From Thalassospira alkalitolerans (GTDB lineage Bacteria > Pseudomonadota > Alphaproteobacteria > Rhodospirillales > Thalassospiraceae): DNA of 64,000 nt. The stretch spans positions 1-64,000 of the forward strand of contig NZ_JFKB01000009.1 of the NCBI RefSeq assembly GCF_002115745.1. Direction: 5' to 3'. Positions 42,340-52,130 of this stretch are shown in pieces. The notes under the pieces are model-generated. The model saw only the letters and a list, made by a program, of their open reading frames with translations, was not told the DNA's origin and searched no databases. The position numbers were made by a program, and so were the translations under genes. Positions within the stretch are counted from its first letter, which is position 1. Every line of letters starts with the position of its first letter.

Positions 42340-43650
42340 TTACTCCTGCAATTTTACGGCATTCTCAGCCGCCAGATAGGTCATCAGATCTTCGCGCCCG
42401 GGGGTAAAGGCATTGGCAAGCCAGTATTCCTCGGCCTGCTTTAACATTTGTCCCATTTGCGGTCCGGCGGGAGCCAAACCGGCTGATAAAAGATCGCGCC
42501 CCTGGATTGGCAATGTCACTGGCACCCAATCGGTTGCAGCCTGCAACAAATTTTGCCAACGGCTGTTTTCCGAACTACTGAGGCGCGGTGGAATAGCGGC
42601 ACGCGCTGCCCACGCCAACAGAACTGCATCCCGAAACGCATCCGCCCCCATACGATACAAATCACGCCGGATCATATCATCGGATATATCCGGACTGATC
42701 AAATGGGCATTGGCGATCATTGCCGCAAACCGGTCCGTTTCATCGCCCGACAGTCGCAATGACCGGCCAAATTCGGTGGCGGCAAGCATTTCATCTTCGA
42801 AATTATCCGAAGGCCGATAAAGAGCCGCCAACCGGCGCAATGGATCAGGCTTGATTGCCGGATCGGCAAGGGCAGTGCTATCGAGCCATTCCATAATCCG
42901 CAAGCGGGCGGTATCGACAATGTCAGGCAGAATGACAGGCAATACATTAAAGCCAATCATATCCGTCATGGTTGCCGCCGGACTGCGTGATCGCAACAAT
43001 TTTAAAAGTTCATCACGAATACGTTCGGGTGAAATATCACGAAGCCCGGACGCCGCCTTGCGACAGGCCTCTGCCCCGACCGGGTCAAGCGGTGGTCGCC
43101 CAAACCATGCGTGAAACCTGAAAAATCGCAAAATGCGAAGGTAATCCTCGGCAATCCGATCTTCGGCGACACCGATAAAGCGCACCCGGCCTTCCCGCAA
43201 GTCGATTTCGCCATCGAACGGATCGTAAATCGTACCGTCGAGATCGCAATACAGCGCATTAAAGGTAAAATCGCGCCGCTTGGCATCCCCCAACCAACTA
43301 TCGGTAAAGGCAACCTCAGCATGGCGGCCATCGGTAACCACATCAACCCGAAGCGTGGTAATTTCATAAGCATGCGCTTGGGTAATTGCGGTTACCGTTC
43401 CATGCTTGATCCCGGTTGGGATGACTTTCAGCCCCACTTTTTCAAGTGCAGCAACCGTTTCTTCCGGTTTCAGGTCACAGGCAATATCAATATCGGACAG
43501 CTCGCGCTTTAACAAAGCATCACGCACAATACCGCCAACAAACCGTGCGGTACCACCATGGGCGGCAATCGCGTCAAACACACGTACCGTATCGGGATGG
43601 GTCATCACCCCATGTGGCTGCAAATGGCCGGTTGCTATCAGTGCTGTCAT
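42340..43650 (-). CDS. cca: CCA-adding tRNA nucleotidyltransferase
   Basis: The 436-residue class II nucleotidyltransferase contains RFVGGIVRDALLKRELSDID then IACDL (metal-binding Asp pair), GTVTAI, and the RRDFTFNALYCD and GVAEDRIAEDYLRILRFFRF blocks typical of CCA-adding or polyA-polymerase-type enzymes. In alphaproteobacteria the CCA form is the one at this locus (with Nudix, DUF1285 and DUF6111). It matures and repairs tRNA 3' ends. The start gives an extra 15 residues before the PDTVRVFDAI block; an ATG (residue 16) is a possible start. Confidence 0.93.
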   Translation of the reverse strand: MTALIATGHLQPHGVMTHPDTVRVFDAIAAHGGTARFVGGIVRDALLKRELSDIDIACDLKPEETVAALEKVGLKVIPTGIKHGTVTAITQAHAYEITTLRVDVVTDGRHAEVAFTDSWLGDAKRRDFTFNALYCDLDGTIYDPFDGEIDLREGRVRFIGVAEDRIAEDYLRILRFFRFHAWFGRPPLDPVGAEACRKAASGLRDISPERIRDELLKLLRSRSPAATMTDMIGFNVLPVILPDIVDTARLRIMEWLDSTALADPAIKPDPLRRLAALYRPSDNFEDEMLAATEFGRSLRLSGDETDRFAAMIANAHLISPDISDDMIRRDLYRMGADAFRDAVLLAWAARAAIPPRLSSSENSRWQNLLQAATDWVPVTLPIQGRDLLSAGLAPAGPQMGQMLKQAEEYWLANAFTPGREDLMTYLAAENAVKLQE

Positions 43651-43701
43651 GCAGAATCTTTGTCGGCTTTTAATCTTGATATCGGTTGATGGCGTATCGG
43701 G

Positions 43702-43989
43702 TTATTTCTTTGGTTCAAAATATCCGGGTTGAACAACACCGTCCTTCAATGCGGGGGCATGATAGATGGTATCAGGCGATGCGCCAGTACCAAGTGCGGT
43801 TGCGATCAAGATCGCACCGGCAAAGGCAACCCCAATCCCCAACAGCAAAAGCCACGGCCCCTTGTCCCACGGCGGGATCACGTCATGACCTTCGCGGATT
43901 GCCTTGGCCCGTGCCCATTTCAGCCAAAGCCCATAAACAATAAACGGCAAAATGACGGGAAGGGCGATTTGGATAATCTGTCGCAGCAT
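43702..43989 (-). CDS. DUF6111 membrane protein
   Basis: The 95-residue protein has two spans (IIQIALPVILPFIVYGLWL and WLLLLGIGVAFAGAILIATA) with a short basic loop, then a C-terminal segment ending VVQPGYFEPKK. The layout and the GY-F-P ending match DUF6111, seen in alphaproteobacteria beside the CCA enzyme and Nudix hydrolase. Function unknown. It sits between those two genes with short gaps. Confidence 0.78.
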   Translation of the reverse strand: MLRQIIQIALPVILPFIVYGLWLKWARAKAIREGHDVIPPWDKGPWLLLLGIGVAFAGAILIATALGTGASPDTIYHAPALKDGVVQPGYFEPKK

Positions 43990-44005
43990 TACCGATGGTC
44001 TCCGA

Positions 44006-44644
44006 TCATGACTGATTTACACCAGCCTTAAGAACTTCACTGAAATTTACCAGCATCCCGGCGGTAGCCCCCCAAATGTAATATTCGCGGTAAGGAATGG
44101 CAAAATAGCGACGTCTGGCACCGTCAAAGGTGACGGTCTGCAGTTTCTGGTTTCGTGGTTCAAGGATGAATTGCAAGGGCACTTCAAATACTTCTGCTAC
44201 CTCCTGCGCATCCGGCACAATATCGAATGGCGGGGTCACAAACCCGACGACCGGCGTTACCTGATAGCCGGTTACCGTATAATAATCATCCAGACGGCCG
44301 ACCAACTCGACATGGCGGCGCACCAGACCAATTTCTTCCTCGGTCTCGCGAAGGGCGGTTTCTTCGAGTGTAAGATCATAGTCTTCCTGACGGCCGCCGG
44401 GAAAACTGATTTGCCCTGCATGATCACTCAGATGGTCGGTGCGACGCGTGAAAATAACGTGCAAACCTTCCTCGCGCCGGACCAATGGCACCAAAACTGC
44501 CGCCGGGCGGGCAATAAGTTCGCCTTCGGCAAAGGCGCGCGCACGTGACTTTGATCCCGGATAATCTACCGCATGATCGCCCCGCCGCTGCACGATATCG
44601 CCGCGCGGCGCATTCAGTGCCGCAATAATTTGGGCCGGTGTCAT
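44006..44644 (-). CDS. CoA-type Nudix hydrolase
   Basis: The 212-residue enzyme carries the Nudix box GGRQEDYDLTLEETALRETE followed by EEIGL. The preceding block FTRRTDHLSDHAGQISFPGG is the signature of the CoA/acyl-CoA diphosphatase subfamily (UPF0035, NudL/YeaB). It likely cleaves CoA to phosphopantetheine and 3',5'-ADP. Its start overlaps the DUF1285 stop (ATGA), so translation is coupled. Confidence 0.9.
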   Translation of the reverse strand: MTPAQIIAALNAPRGDIVQRRGDHAVDYPGSKSRARAFAEGELIARPAAVLVPLVRREEGLHVIFTRRTDHLSDHAGQISFPGGRQEDYDLTLEETALRETEEEIGLVRRHVELVGRLDDYYTVTGYQVTPVVGFVTPPFDIVPDAQEVAEVFEVPLQFILEPRNQKLQTVTFDGARRRYFAIPYREYYIWGATAGMLVNFSEVLKAGVNQS

Positions 44645-45222
44645 TGGTCGGCCTCCAGCGTTCCGATCTCGAAGAATTCATTGTGACTATAAACGCCTAT
44701 CCGGACCTTGTCGCTTTCCGGTTCGGCAATTTCGGTCGCCATATCGACCAATTGATAAAACACCGCCCGGTTCAGGCGCGCTTCCAATCCCCGGTCAAGC
44801 TGCACATAAGGTGACGGCTCATCGGTCTGCGGGTCATGCTCCACACGCAAACCGTGTTCTTTATCAAGTTCAACCCATTGATCGATGTTGGTTCGAAAAC
44901 GGATGATGGCCTCATCACCCTCGCCGGTTTTTTCAAGTTCAACCGCGATAAAAGCAACATCTTCGACCTCAATACGCGCCATTTCAGCCGGGGTTACAAG
45001 CCAATGCCCGCCTTCCTCGTCACGCTGCAAGACAGATGCAAAAAGCTTAACTAATTCAACTCTTCCGATTGGGCCACCTTGATAGAACCAGGTTCCATCC
45101 CGACCTATAGACATAGGTATGTCGCCACAAATCTGCGGATGACGGCCTGCGGTCGTTTTACCGGTACGCAGTCGGCTCCAAAGCTTCTCGGCAAGATCGA
45201 CGGTTTTTTCGTTTTTACTCAT
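44641..45222 (-). CDS. DUF1285 protein
   Basis: The 193-residue protein shows the DUF1285 pattern: GDIPMSIGRDGTWFYQGGPI, VELVKLFASVLQRDEEG with HWLVTPAEMARIEVEDVAF, and ending AVFYQLVDMA ... GVYSHNEFFEIG. Proteins of this family bind no established ligand. The ATG at 45222 was chosen; a GTG three codons earlier exists. It is the first gene of the DUF1285-Nudix-DUF6111-cca-SGNH cluster and divergent from the MoxR operon across about 115 bp. Confidence 0.88.
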   Translation of the reverse strand: MSKNEKTVDLAEKLWSRLRTGKTTAGRHPQICGDIPMSIGRDGTWFYQGGPIGRVELVKLFASVLQRDEEGGHWLVTPAEMARIEVEDVAFIAVELEKTGEGDEAIIRFRTNIDQWVELDKEHGLRVEHDPQTDEPSPYVQLDRGLEARLNRAVFYQLVDMATEIAEPESDKVRIGVYSHNEFFEIGTLEADQ

Positions 45223-45338
45223 GATATACACTTGGGTTTGAAACCAAAAGATTGCGCGACTTCATATCGCTGATACCATCCTTATTGGGCTATCGGAATC
45301 CAGGACCAGTACAACAAAAGAAGCAAAGTTTTCCCGCC

Positions 45339-46376
45339 ATGACAAACGCGCCACGTTTCCCCGAAGAAATGGGTCTTTCACAAGACAGCAGCCTTGAACG
45401 CGATGCGGCACGACTGGATATCTGCGTTGGTCGACTGGACGAAGCCCGCAAGATGATCTCATCTATCATATTTGGGCAGAATGAGGCCGTAGAGCAAACA
45501 CTTATCGGTATTTTATCCGGCGGTCACGTTCTGATGGTTGGTGCGCCCGGACTTGGAAAATCATTGCTGGCCCATACACTGGGCAAAGTGCTTGGCCTGC
45601 TTGACAAACGGGTTCAGTTCACACCCGACCTGATGCCCGCCGATATTTTGGGTTCCGAAGTTCTGGAAGAAGGTTCTGACGGTAAAAGAGCGTTTCGTTT
45701 CATCAAGGGACCGGTCTTTTGCCAATTGCTTTTGGCTGATGAAATCAACCGTGCCAGCCCGCGAACACAATCCGCCCTATTGCAAGCCATGCAGGAACGC
45801 GAAGTATCGGTTGCAGGTTACAGCCACAAACTTCCGGAACCATTTCATGTTCTGGCAACCCAGAACCCGCTGGAACAGGAAGGCACCTATCCCCTGCCCG
45901 AAGCACAGCTTGACCGGTTTCTGCTTGAAGTCCGGTTGGGGTACCCCGATCAGGATGAAGAACGCCGCATCGTGACCGAAACAACCAGCCGATATCCCAC
46001 GCGCCCGCGTCAGGTACTACAGGCCGACGATCTGGCCGAGGCGCAGGATTTTGTCCGCCGCCTGCCAATGCCCGACCGAATTCTTGATACCATCATCGCA
46101 CTTTGCCGCGAATGCCGCCCGGAAAGCACACATATGGACGATATCCGCGATAATGTCGCCTGGGGACCGGGAACACGCGCCGCACAGGCCTTATCGCTTG
46201 CTTGCCGGGCGCGGTCGATGCTGTTTGGCCGATTTGCCCCATCAATCGAAGACATCGAAGCTCTTGCCGTGCCTGTTTTGCGCCATCGTTTCGGTCTGAC
46301 TTATGGCGCCCGCGCCGAAGGCTTTACCGCCAAGGGGCTGATTACCAACGCGCTGGATTACCTGCAGGAGAACTAG
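45339..46376 (+). CDS. MoxR-family AAA+ ATPase
   Basis: The 345-residue MoxR-type ATPase has Walker A GAPGLGKSLL (about residues 69-78), Walker B LLLADEINRASPRTQSALLQ, then AMQE, and the sensor block FHVLATQNPLEQEGTYPLPE with LDRF. A winged-like C-terminal part follows. MoxR ATPases act as chaperones that mature or load VWA-domain partners. Three such genes follow within four bases or fewer. The ATG at 45339 was taken; the frame is open to 45252, but the added part lacks family character. Confidence 0.93.
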   Translation: MTNAPRFPEEMGLSQDSSLERDAARLDICVGRLDEARKMISSIIFGQNEAVEQTLIGILSGGHVLMVGAPGLGKSLLAHTLGKVLGLLDKRVQFTPDLMPADILGSEVLEEGSDGKRAFRFIKGPVFCQLLLADEINRASPRTQSALLQAMQEREVSVAGYSHKLPEPFHVLATQNPLEQEGTYPLPEAQLDRFLLEVRLGYPDQDEERRIVTETTSRYPTRPRQVLQADDLAEAQDFVRRLPMPDRILDTIIALCRECRPESTHMDDIRDNVAWGPGTRAAQALSLACRARSMLFGRFAPSIEDIEALAVPVLRHRFGLTYGARAEGFTAKGLITNALDYLQEN

Positions 46377-46379
46377 AAA

Positions 46380-47336
46380 TTGGCATTGGCCGCTGTCCAC
46401 GATCATGTTGCTGCCGCACGGGCGCTCGCGGCGAAATTGCCACAACTGATCGACGAAAGCCGCCGCATGGCCATGAGCCTGCGCAGCGGCCTTCACGGCA
46501 ACCGCAAAGTCGGCCCCGGCAGCGACTTTTGGCAGTTCCGGCCCTATGTCACCGGCGATCCCGCCAATCAGATAGACTGGCGACGTTCGGCACGCGGCGA
46601 TCACACCTTTATCCGCCAGACAGAATGGCAAGCCAGCCATAATTACTGGATTTGGCCAGTTTTTTCCCCGTCCATGTATTGGTCTTCAAAACGCGGCATC
46701 CCCACCAAGGCGACCTGCACCCTGATCATTGCGATTGCGCTGGCTGATCTGCTGCTGCACAACGGTGAAACGGTTGGCACATTCGATGCGGAACGCACCC
46801 GCATCACATCGGCCGAACATCTTGAAAAACTGGCCCACGCAATGCTGGCAAGCCCGGCGACCATTGCCGATCAGGTCGGCACGATGCATGCCGGCAGGAA
46901 ACATTCGGTTCTGGTGCTGAGTGATTTCCTCGAATTCGCCGATAGTTCGCAATCACAATCACCGTCCCGCGCGATCAAAACCCTTGGCCAATATCAAAAT
47001 GACGGTGCATTGGTGCATGTTCTTGATCCGGCCGAAATTGCCCCGCCTTTTAGCGGACGGATCAATTTCCTTGATACCGATGATCAAATGATTTTCCGAA
47101 GCGAACGGTTCGAAGACCTTGAAGAAGGCTTTAAACAACGTGCCCAAGTCTGGCGGGCGTCCGTTCGCGATGCCGCACGTGAAAACGACTGGCTTTATGA
47201 TCGCTACATCACATCGGAAAGTGCCAGCCCGACTTTGCTTGCACTTTATCAACATCTAAGCGAACGCCAAAGCCAAGCCGGATCAAACGGGCGCGGGCGA
47301 CCGATAACTAACCGTCGCAGCAAGACGGGGGCGTGA
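46380..47336 (+). CDS. DUF58 protein (VWA-like partner of MoxR)
   Basis: The 318-residue protein has the DUF58 signature SDFWQFRPYVTGDPANQIDW with RRSARGDHTFIRQTEW. A VWA-like fold follows (about 130-260), with LADLLLHNGETVGTFDAER and SVLVLSDFLEF. The start is TTG at 46380, with AGGAG upstream inside the previous gene's end. DUF58 proteins are partners of MoxR ATPases, and gene order agrees. No signal or membrane span is obvious, so it is probably cytoplasmic. Confidence 0.9.
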   Translation: MALAAVHDHVAAARALAAKLPQLIDESRRMAMSLRSGLHGNRKVGPGSDFWQFRPYVTGDPANQIDWRRSARGDHTFIRQTEWQASHNYWIWPVFSPSMYWSSKRGIPTKATCTLIIAIALADLLLHNGETVGTFDAERTRITSAEHLEKLAHAMLASPATIADQVGTMHAGRKHSVLVLSDFLEFADSSQSQSPSRAIKTLGQYQNDGALVHVLDPAEIAPPFSGRINFLDTDDQMIFRSERFEDLEEGFKQRAQVWRASVRDAARENDWLYDRYITSESASPTLLALYQHLSERQSQAGSNGRGRPITNRRSKTGA

Positions 47337-50056
47337 TGAACCTTGCTGCGATCACGTTTCTGTATCCCGCGATGCTGGCTGCTGTTCTGGTTTTGCCGAT
47401 TGTCTGGCTGATCATCAGATCCGCCCCGCATTCGCCAAAACAAATCGTTTTTCCCGCCGCACGTCTTTTGCGCGGCCTGCGCACCAATCGGCGCGACATG
47501 CAGCGTGCCCCACTTTGGCAAACCATCCTGCGATGCCTGATCCTGATCATGCTGATCCTGGCTGCTGCCCGCCCGGTTTTAAACCGCAACGAGTTTTCGC
47601 AAAATGACGGCGCGGTCCTGATCATTGCCGAAAATAGTTGGTCATCAGCAGCAAACTGGCCGGACTATCGCGCCGGCTTGCACGAAATCATCAATCAGGC
47701 ACGCCTTGACCTGCGCAGTATCTATCTGGCCCAAACAGCCCCTGAACCAGCAGGGGCAACCATCACGCGCCTGCCCGATATCATCGGTCCGGTCTCTGCG
47801 CATCAGGCAGATCGTTTTATTGACCGCCTGCATCCACGTCCGTGGGCCCCGGATTACCCGCAATTGTCCAATCTGATTGCCGATCAGCAACATATGGCCA
47901 ATTCAATTGGCAGCATTCTGTGGCTGACAGACGATCTGGATTACCCCGGCAAAGCTGAACTGGCAAACGATCTTGACGCCCTTGCACCCATCACCATTTT
48001 GTCGCCCAAGCGCAATAGCCGCATCGCGATCCAGTCGCTGGTCCGCAATCGCACCGGCCTTGGCATCACACTGACTCATGATCGCGGCAAGCTAGCGCGC
48101 GATATCATTCTTCTGGCGCGCAACGACCAGGGCAGTGTTCTTTTGCGTCATAACGTTACACTGGCCGCAACAAGCGATCACACCGACACTGAAATCCTGC
48201 TGCCAGGCGACATTACCAATTCGATCCAATCTGTCGGGGTCGAGGGAATGGAAACCGCCGCCACCGTTTTTCAGACCGGTGCCCGCTGGCAACAACGCAA
48301 GGTGGGGGTAATTGTCAGTTCAGGGGATAGCCCGGTTTTACTTTCGGATCGCTATTTCTTTCTGGACCGGGCCATTTCACCCTATGCCGATATAACCTAT
48401 GCGCCGCTTGGAAGGTTGCTGGAAGACAAGATGGATATCCTTGTCGCCGCGGGCCCGATTTCCGGACTTGGCAGCCAATACGCTGCCCTTGAACGTTGGG
48501 TACAGGATGGCGGTATGCTGGTACGTTTCGCTGGTGATGCCACAACTGAAATCGAACGTGACTTTCTGCCGGTCACATTGCGGTTGGGAAACCGGGATTT
48601 CGGTGGGTCGATGTCATGGGAAAAACCAAAACATCTTTTGAACTTTCCGGATTCCAGTCCATTCTATGGCATCCAGATCCCCGAAGAAATTACCATTAAT
48701 CGCCAACTTCTGGCCGAACCCGATCCGGATATTGTCGCCAAAACATGGGCCCGCCTGACCGATGGCACCCCCCTGATCACAAGTGCGCCGCGCAATACCG
48801 GGCGGGTTGTTCTGTTCCATGTCACGCCTTGGGCGGATTGGTCGAACCTGCCAATGTCAGGGTTGTTTGTGGAAATCTGGCAACGCCTTCTGCCTCTTGC
48901 CAGCCCAAGTGACCGGCCCGAGGCCGAATTGCAAACAAGCCTGCCGCCACAATCGGTTCTCGATGGCTTTGGACGCGCGCATCAACCCGATGCCACCATC
49001 TTGCCGCTTCGTGCTCCGCTGCCTGTGCCCAATCCACGCCACCCACCGGGCATTTACGGCGAAAACGGTCAGGCCGTCGCCCTTAACCTTGGGCCTTTTC
49101 TGGACAACCTCGACAGTCATATCCGCTGGCCAGGCACCACAGCCCTGCGCAAGATTACCGACTATGACCAGATTGATCTGGCCGCGCTTTGCCTGTTAGC
49201 TGCCCTGATGTTGCTTGTTCTTGATGGCGCGGCGCTGATCTTTGTCCATCATGTCAGCATTCGCCGATCCCGGCGTCACAACGCCCTGACGACGATCCTG
49301 ATGGCGGTCATGGTGGGTGGAACATCGGCAATTATGATACTTGCGGCCATGACAGGAACGGCAAGCGCGGTTGAAATACAGGCTGCAGCCCTGCAACCGC
49401 GTCTGGCCTATCTTAAAACTGATGTCGCCGCGATTGACCGGCTAAGCAAATCAGGACTGGCCGGTTTAACTGAAATTCTACGGCGGCGCAGTGCCGCCGA
49501 TCTGGCCCCGGCTGATGCGATTGATCCGGAATCTGATGATCTCAGTTTCTATCCTTTGATCTATTGGCCGCTGGTTGACGGACAACAACCGTTTTCAGCC
49601 TACGCGCAGGCACAGATCAACAGATACCTTGATAGTGGCGGTATGATCCTGATCGACAGCCGCGATCAGGAAGCAGAACCTGCCCGCTTGCGCCGATTGC
49701 TGGCCGGGCTTGAAATTCCGATCCTTGACCGCGCGCCGGGTGACCACATCCTGTTTCGCAGTTTCTATCTTCTGGATCATCCATATGGCCGTTTTGCATC
49801 ACCGCTTTGGCTTGATGCCCGACCGGATCAACGTCTGGATGGTGTTGCATCGGTTCTGTTTGGCGGAAATGACTGGGCATCGGCATGGATGCTTGATGAA
49901 GGTCGTAATTCTGAAAACCGCACCGACGATATTTCCCCCCGGCAACGCGAAATGGCCTGGCGGTTTGGTGTCAACCTTGTGATGTATGCCCTGACGGGCA
50001 GTTATAAGGGCGATCAGGTACATCTGCCCGCCATTCTTGAAAGGCTGGCCCGATGA
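47336..50056 (+). CDS. BatA-like membrane protein with a C-terminal DUF4159 domain
   Basis: The 906-residue protein starts with the BatA-type double span (AAITFLYPAMLAAVLVLPIV, WLII; then ILRCLILIMLILAAARPVL). A VWA-like domain comes next, but its metal site is degenerate: AVLIIAENSWSSAANW where a DxSxS would stand. Further spans lie near 620-640 and 670-690, and the last 220 residues are DUF4159 (LAYLKTDVAAIDRLSKSGLA, SFYPLIYWPL, GGMILIDSRDQ). It may be a membrane scaffold for the MoxR complex. The ATG overlaps the DUF58 stop; a GTG one codon earlier is possible. Alphaproteobacterial homologues share the order. Confidence 0.9.
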   Translation: MNLAAITFLYPAMLAAVLVLPIVWLIIRSAPHSPKQIVFPAARLLRGLRTNRRDMQRAPLWQTILRCLILIMLILAAARPVLNRNEFSQNDGAVLIIAENSWSSAANWPDYRAGLHEIINQARLDLRSIYLAQTAPEPAGATITRLPDIIGPVSAHQADRFIDRLHPRPWAPDYPQLSNLIADQQHMANSIGSILWLTDDLDYPGKAELANDLDALAPITILSPKRNSRIAIQSLVRNRTGLGITLTHDRGKLARDIILLARNDQGSVLLRHNVTLAATSDHTDTEILLPGDITNSIQSVGVEGMETAATVFQTGARWQQRKVGVIVSSGDSPVLLSDRYFFLDRAISPYADITYAPLGRLLEDKMDILVAAGPISGLGSQYAALERWVQDGGMLVRFAGDATTEIERDFLPVTLRLGNRDFGGSMSWEKPKHLLNFPDSSPFYGIQIPEEITINRQLLAEPDPDIVAKTWARLTDGTPLITSAPRNTGRVVLFHVTPWADWSNLPMSGLFVEIWQRLLPLASPSDRPEAELQTSLPPQSVLDGFGRAHQPDATILPLRAPLPVPNPRHPPGIYGENGQAVALNLGPFLDNLDSHIRWPGTTALRKITDYDQIDLAALCLLAALMLLVLDGAALIFVHHVSIRRSRRHNALTTILMAVMVGGTSAIMILAAMTGTASAVEIQAAALQPRLAYLKTDVAAIDRLSKSGLAGLTEILRRRSAADLAPADAIDPESDDLSFYPLIYWPLVDGQQPFSAYAQAQINRYLDSGGMILIDSRDQEAEPARLRRLLAGLEIPILDRAPGDHILFRSFYLLDHPYGRFASPLWLDARPDQRLDGVASVLFGGNDWASAWMLDEGRNSENRTDDISPRQREMAWRFGVNLVMYALTGSYKGDQVHLPAILERLAR

Positions 50057-52128
50057 ACAAAAGCTGGCAGGATTTTCAGATTGCGCCGCTTATTGATATG
50101 GGCTGGCTTAATATCCTCATCCTAATATGTATTGTCGCCATTCTGTTATTTGCGGCTTTTCGCCTGCGCGGAACAATCTGGCGGGCTATTGCCATGGCGA
50201 TCATGGTACTGGCCCTGATTGCCCCGCAATTTACCGATCAGGATCGCGAAAAGCTTAGCGACATTATCCTTGTCCTTGTCGACCGGTCCGCCAGCCAGAA
50301 TATCGGCAGTCGTGCAGAACAAACCGATGCGGCGATTTCGCAAATCCGCAATCACTTCACCGATGATCCCACTATTGAACTTCGCTTTGAAGATGTCCCG
50401 GGGGAAACCGACACCCGCATGTTCACCGCCCTTGATCGATTGCTGGGCGGTATTCCGCGTGAACGACTGGGCGGGGTCGTCATGATCACGGACGGGCAAA
50501 TTCACGACATCCCGTCCAGCCTTGATCTTGGTGCGCCACTGCATGCCCTTATCACCGGGCGTGATGATGAACGAGATCGCCGATTACAAATCCACCAAAC
50601 CGCCGATTACGGCATTGTTGGCAAAAATGCCGACTTCATGGTCGAAGCAATTGATCACAGTCTGGCCCAAGGCAGTCCGGTTTCAGTCCGAATGCTTCAT
50701 GAAGACGGTACCGAACGCAACCTGATCCTTCCGGCCAATGAACCACACCGCGTTACCATTCCAGTCCCACATGCCGGCCCGGTTATTGCCGAATTGCGCA
50801 TGGATGAAACCGCAAACGAAACGGATCAGACCAACAATCGCCTGATCCTTGAAACCACCGGAGTCCGCGACCGGTTGCGCGTGTTGTTGCTGTCTGGTGA
50901 ACCCCATCCCGGTGAACGGGCCTGGCGAAACCTGTTACGCGCTGATCCCGGTGTTGATCTGGTGCATTTCACCATTCTGCGCCCGCCGGAAAAAGGCGAT
51001 GACACACCAATCAATGAACTGGCCCTGATCCCGTTTCCGATCCGCGATCTGTTTGAAGTTCGCCTGCGCCAATTCGACCTGATCATCTTTGACCGCTATC
51101 AGATGCGCGGCGTTTTACCGTCGCATTATTTGGAAAAGGTTGTCGATTATGTCAAATGGGGTGGCGCTGCGCTGGTCGTCGCCGGGCCGGAATATCTGGG
51201 CCCGGATGGCTTATCAAATACAGTTCTGGGGGATCTGATGCCGGCAACCGCAACAGGGCGCATGATCGAACAACCCTTTGTCCCACAGGTAAATGCTGCC
51301 GGACGTATTCATCCCGTTACCGCCCCGATTGCCGGTTCAATCAATACCCCCCCCAAATGGGGCCGCTGGTATCGTCAGGTTGAAACCCATGAAGCTGGCA
51401 ATGACGTCATGACCCTTCTTGTTGGCGCCGATGATTTACCCCTTCTAACCCTGCGCCGGATAGAGGAAGGCCGTGCCGCAATGCTCAGTTCCGATCAGAT
51501 GTGGCTTTGGCAGCGTGGGCATAATGGCGGCGGGCCGATTGCGGAATTATTGCGCCGTCTGTCACACTGGCTGATGAAGGAACCTGCCCTTGATGAAAAC
51601 ACCATCACCACCGAACGCAGCGCGGATGGCAACAGCCTTATTCTGACATGGCGCAAGATCGGTGCCGAACCAACAATCGCAACCGGGGCTAATCCGGAAA
51701 CCGGTGTTGTGGTCAGGGCGACATTCGAACGGCAGTCGGATCAGACATGGCAGGCAACCTTGCCGATTTCTGAACGTGGCCTGATCCGTGTTCAGGCACT
51801 AGACGGTAAAGACAGTGCCCAGACCGCCCTTCATGTTGATCGCGATGTTCTGACCAGTGAACGACGAAACACCAATTCAACACCCGATCTGTTAACTGAC
51901 ATCGTACATGCGAACGACGGATATATTGGCCGCATTGAAATGGGCCTGCCCGAGTTTCGCCGTATGCGCGATGATCGTAACTGGCATGGAAGCAATTGGG
52001 CCGGTTTAATGGAAACCGAAAGCTACCGCACGGTAATCGGTGGGATCACAAATTTGCTGCCCTTGCCAATCATTGCCATTTTGGTTGGATTGATATGCTT
52101 GTTCGGATGGCGGATCGAAAGCAAATAG
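50053..52128 (+). CDS. Membrane protein with VWA-like and class I amidotransferase-like domains
   Basis: The 691-residue protein has two N-terminal spans (NILILICIVAILLFAAFRLR and IWRAIAMAIMVLALIAPQF) and a last span near the C-terminus. Residues of about 70-180 are VWA-like with an intact metal motif, VLVDRSASQ (D-S-S), and GVVMITDGQIHD. Residues of about 270-410 resemble the class I glutamine-amidotransferase-like fold (RLRVLLLSGEPHPGERAWRN, FDLIIFDRYQMRGVLPSHYL, GGAALVVAGPEYLG); no catalytic Cys is obvious there. This matches proteins annotated as COG5426-like in the same four-gene operon. Its ATG overlaps the previous stop by four bases. Confidence 0.85.
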   Translation: MNKSWQDFQIAPLIDMGWLNILILICIVAILLFAAFRLRGTIWRAIAMAIMVLALIAPQFTDQDREKLSDIILVLVDRSASQNIGSRAEQTDAAISQIRNHFTDDPTIELRFEDVPGETDTRMFTALDRLLGGIPRERLGGVVMITDGQIHDIPSSLDLGAPLHALITGRDDERDRRLQIHQTADYGIVGKNADFMVEAIDHSLAQGSPVSVRMLHEDGTERNLILPANEPHRVTIPVPHAGPVIAELRMDETANETDQTNNRLILETTGVRDRLRVLLLSGEPHPGERAWRNLLRADPGVDLVHFTILRPPEKGDDTPINELALIPFPIRDLFEVRLRQFDLIIFDRYQMRGVLPSHYLEKVVDYVKWGGAALVVAGPEYLGPDGLSNTVLGDLMPATATGRMIEQPFVPQVNAAGRIHPVTAPIAGSINTPPKWGRWYRQVETHEAGNDVMTLLVGADDLPLLTLRRIEEGRAAMLSSDQMWLWQRGHNGGGPIAELLRRLSHWLMKEPALDENTITTERSADGNSLILTWRKIGAEPTIATGANPETGVVVRATFERQSDQTWQATLPISERGLIRVQALDGKDSAQTALHVDRDVLTSERRNTNSTPDLLTDIVHANDGYIGRIEMGLPEFRRMRDDRNWHGSNWAGLMETESYRTVIGGITNLLPLPIIAILVGLICLFGWRIESK

Positions 52129-52130
52129 CT

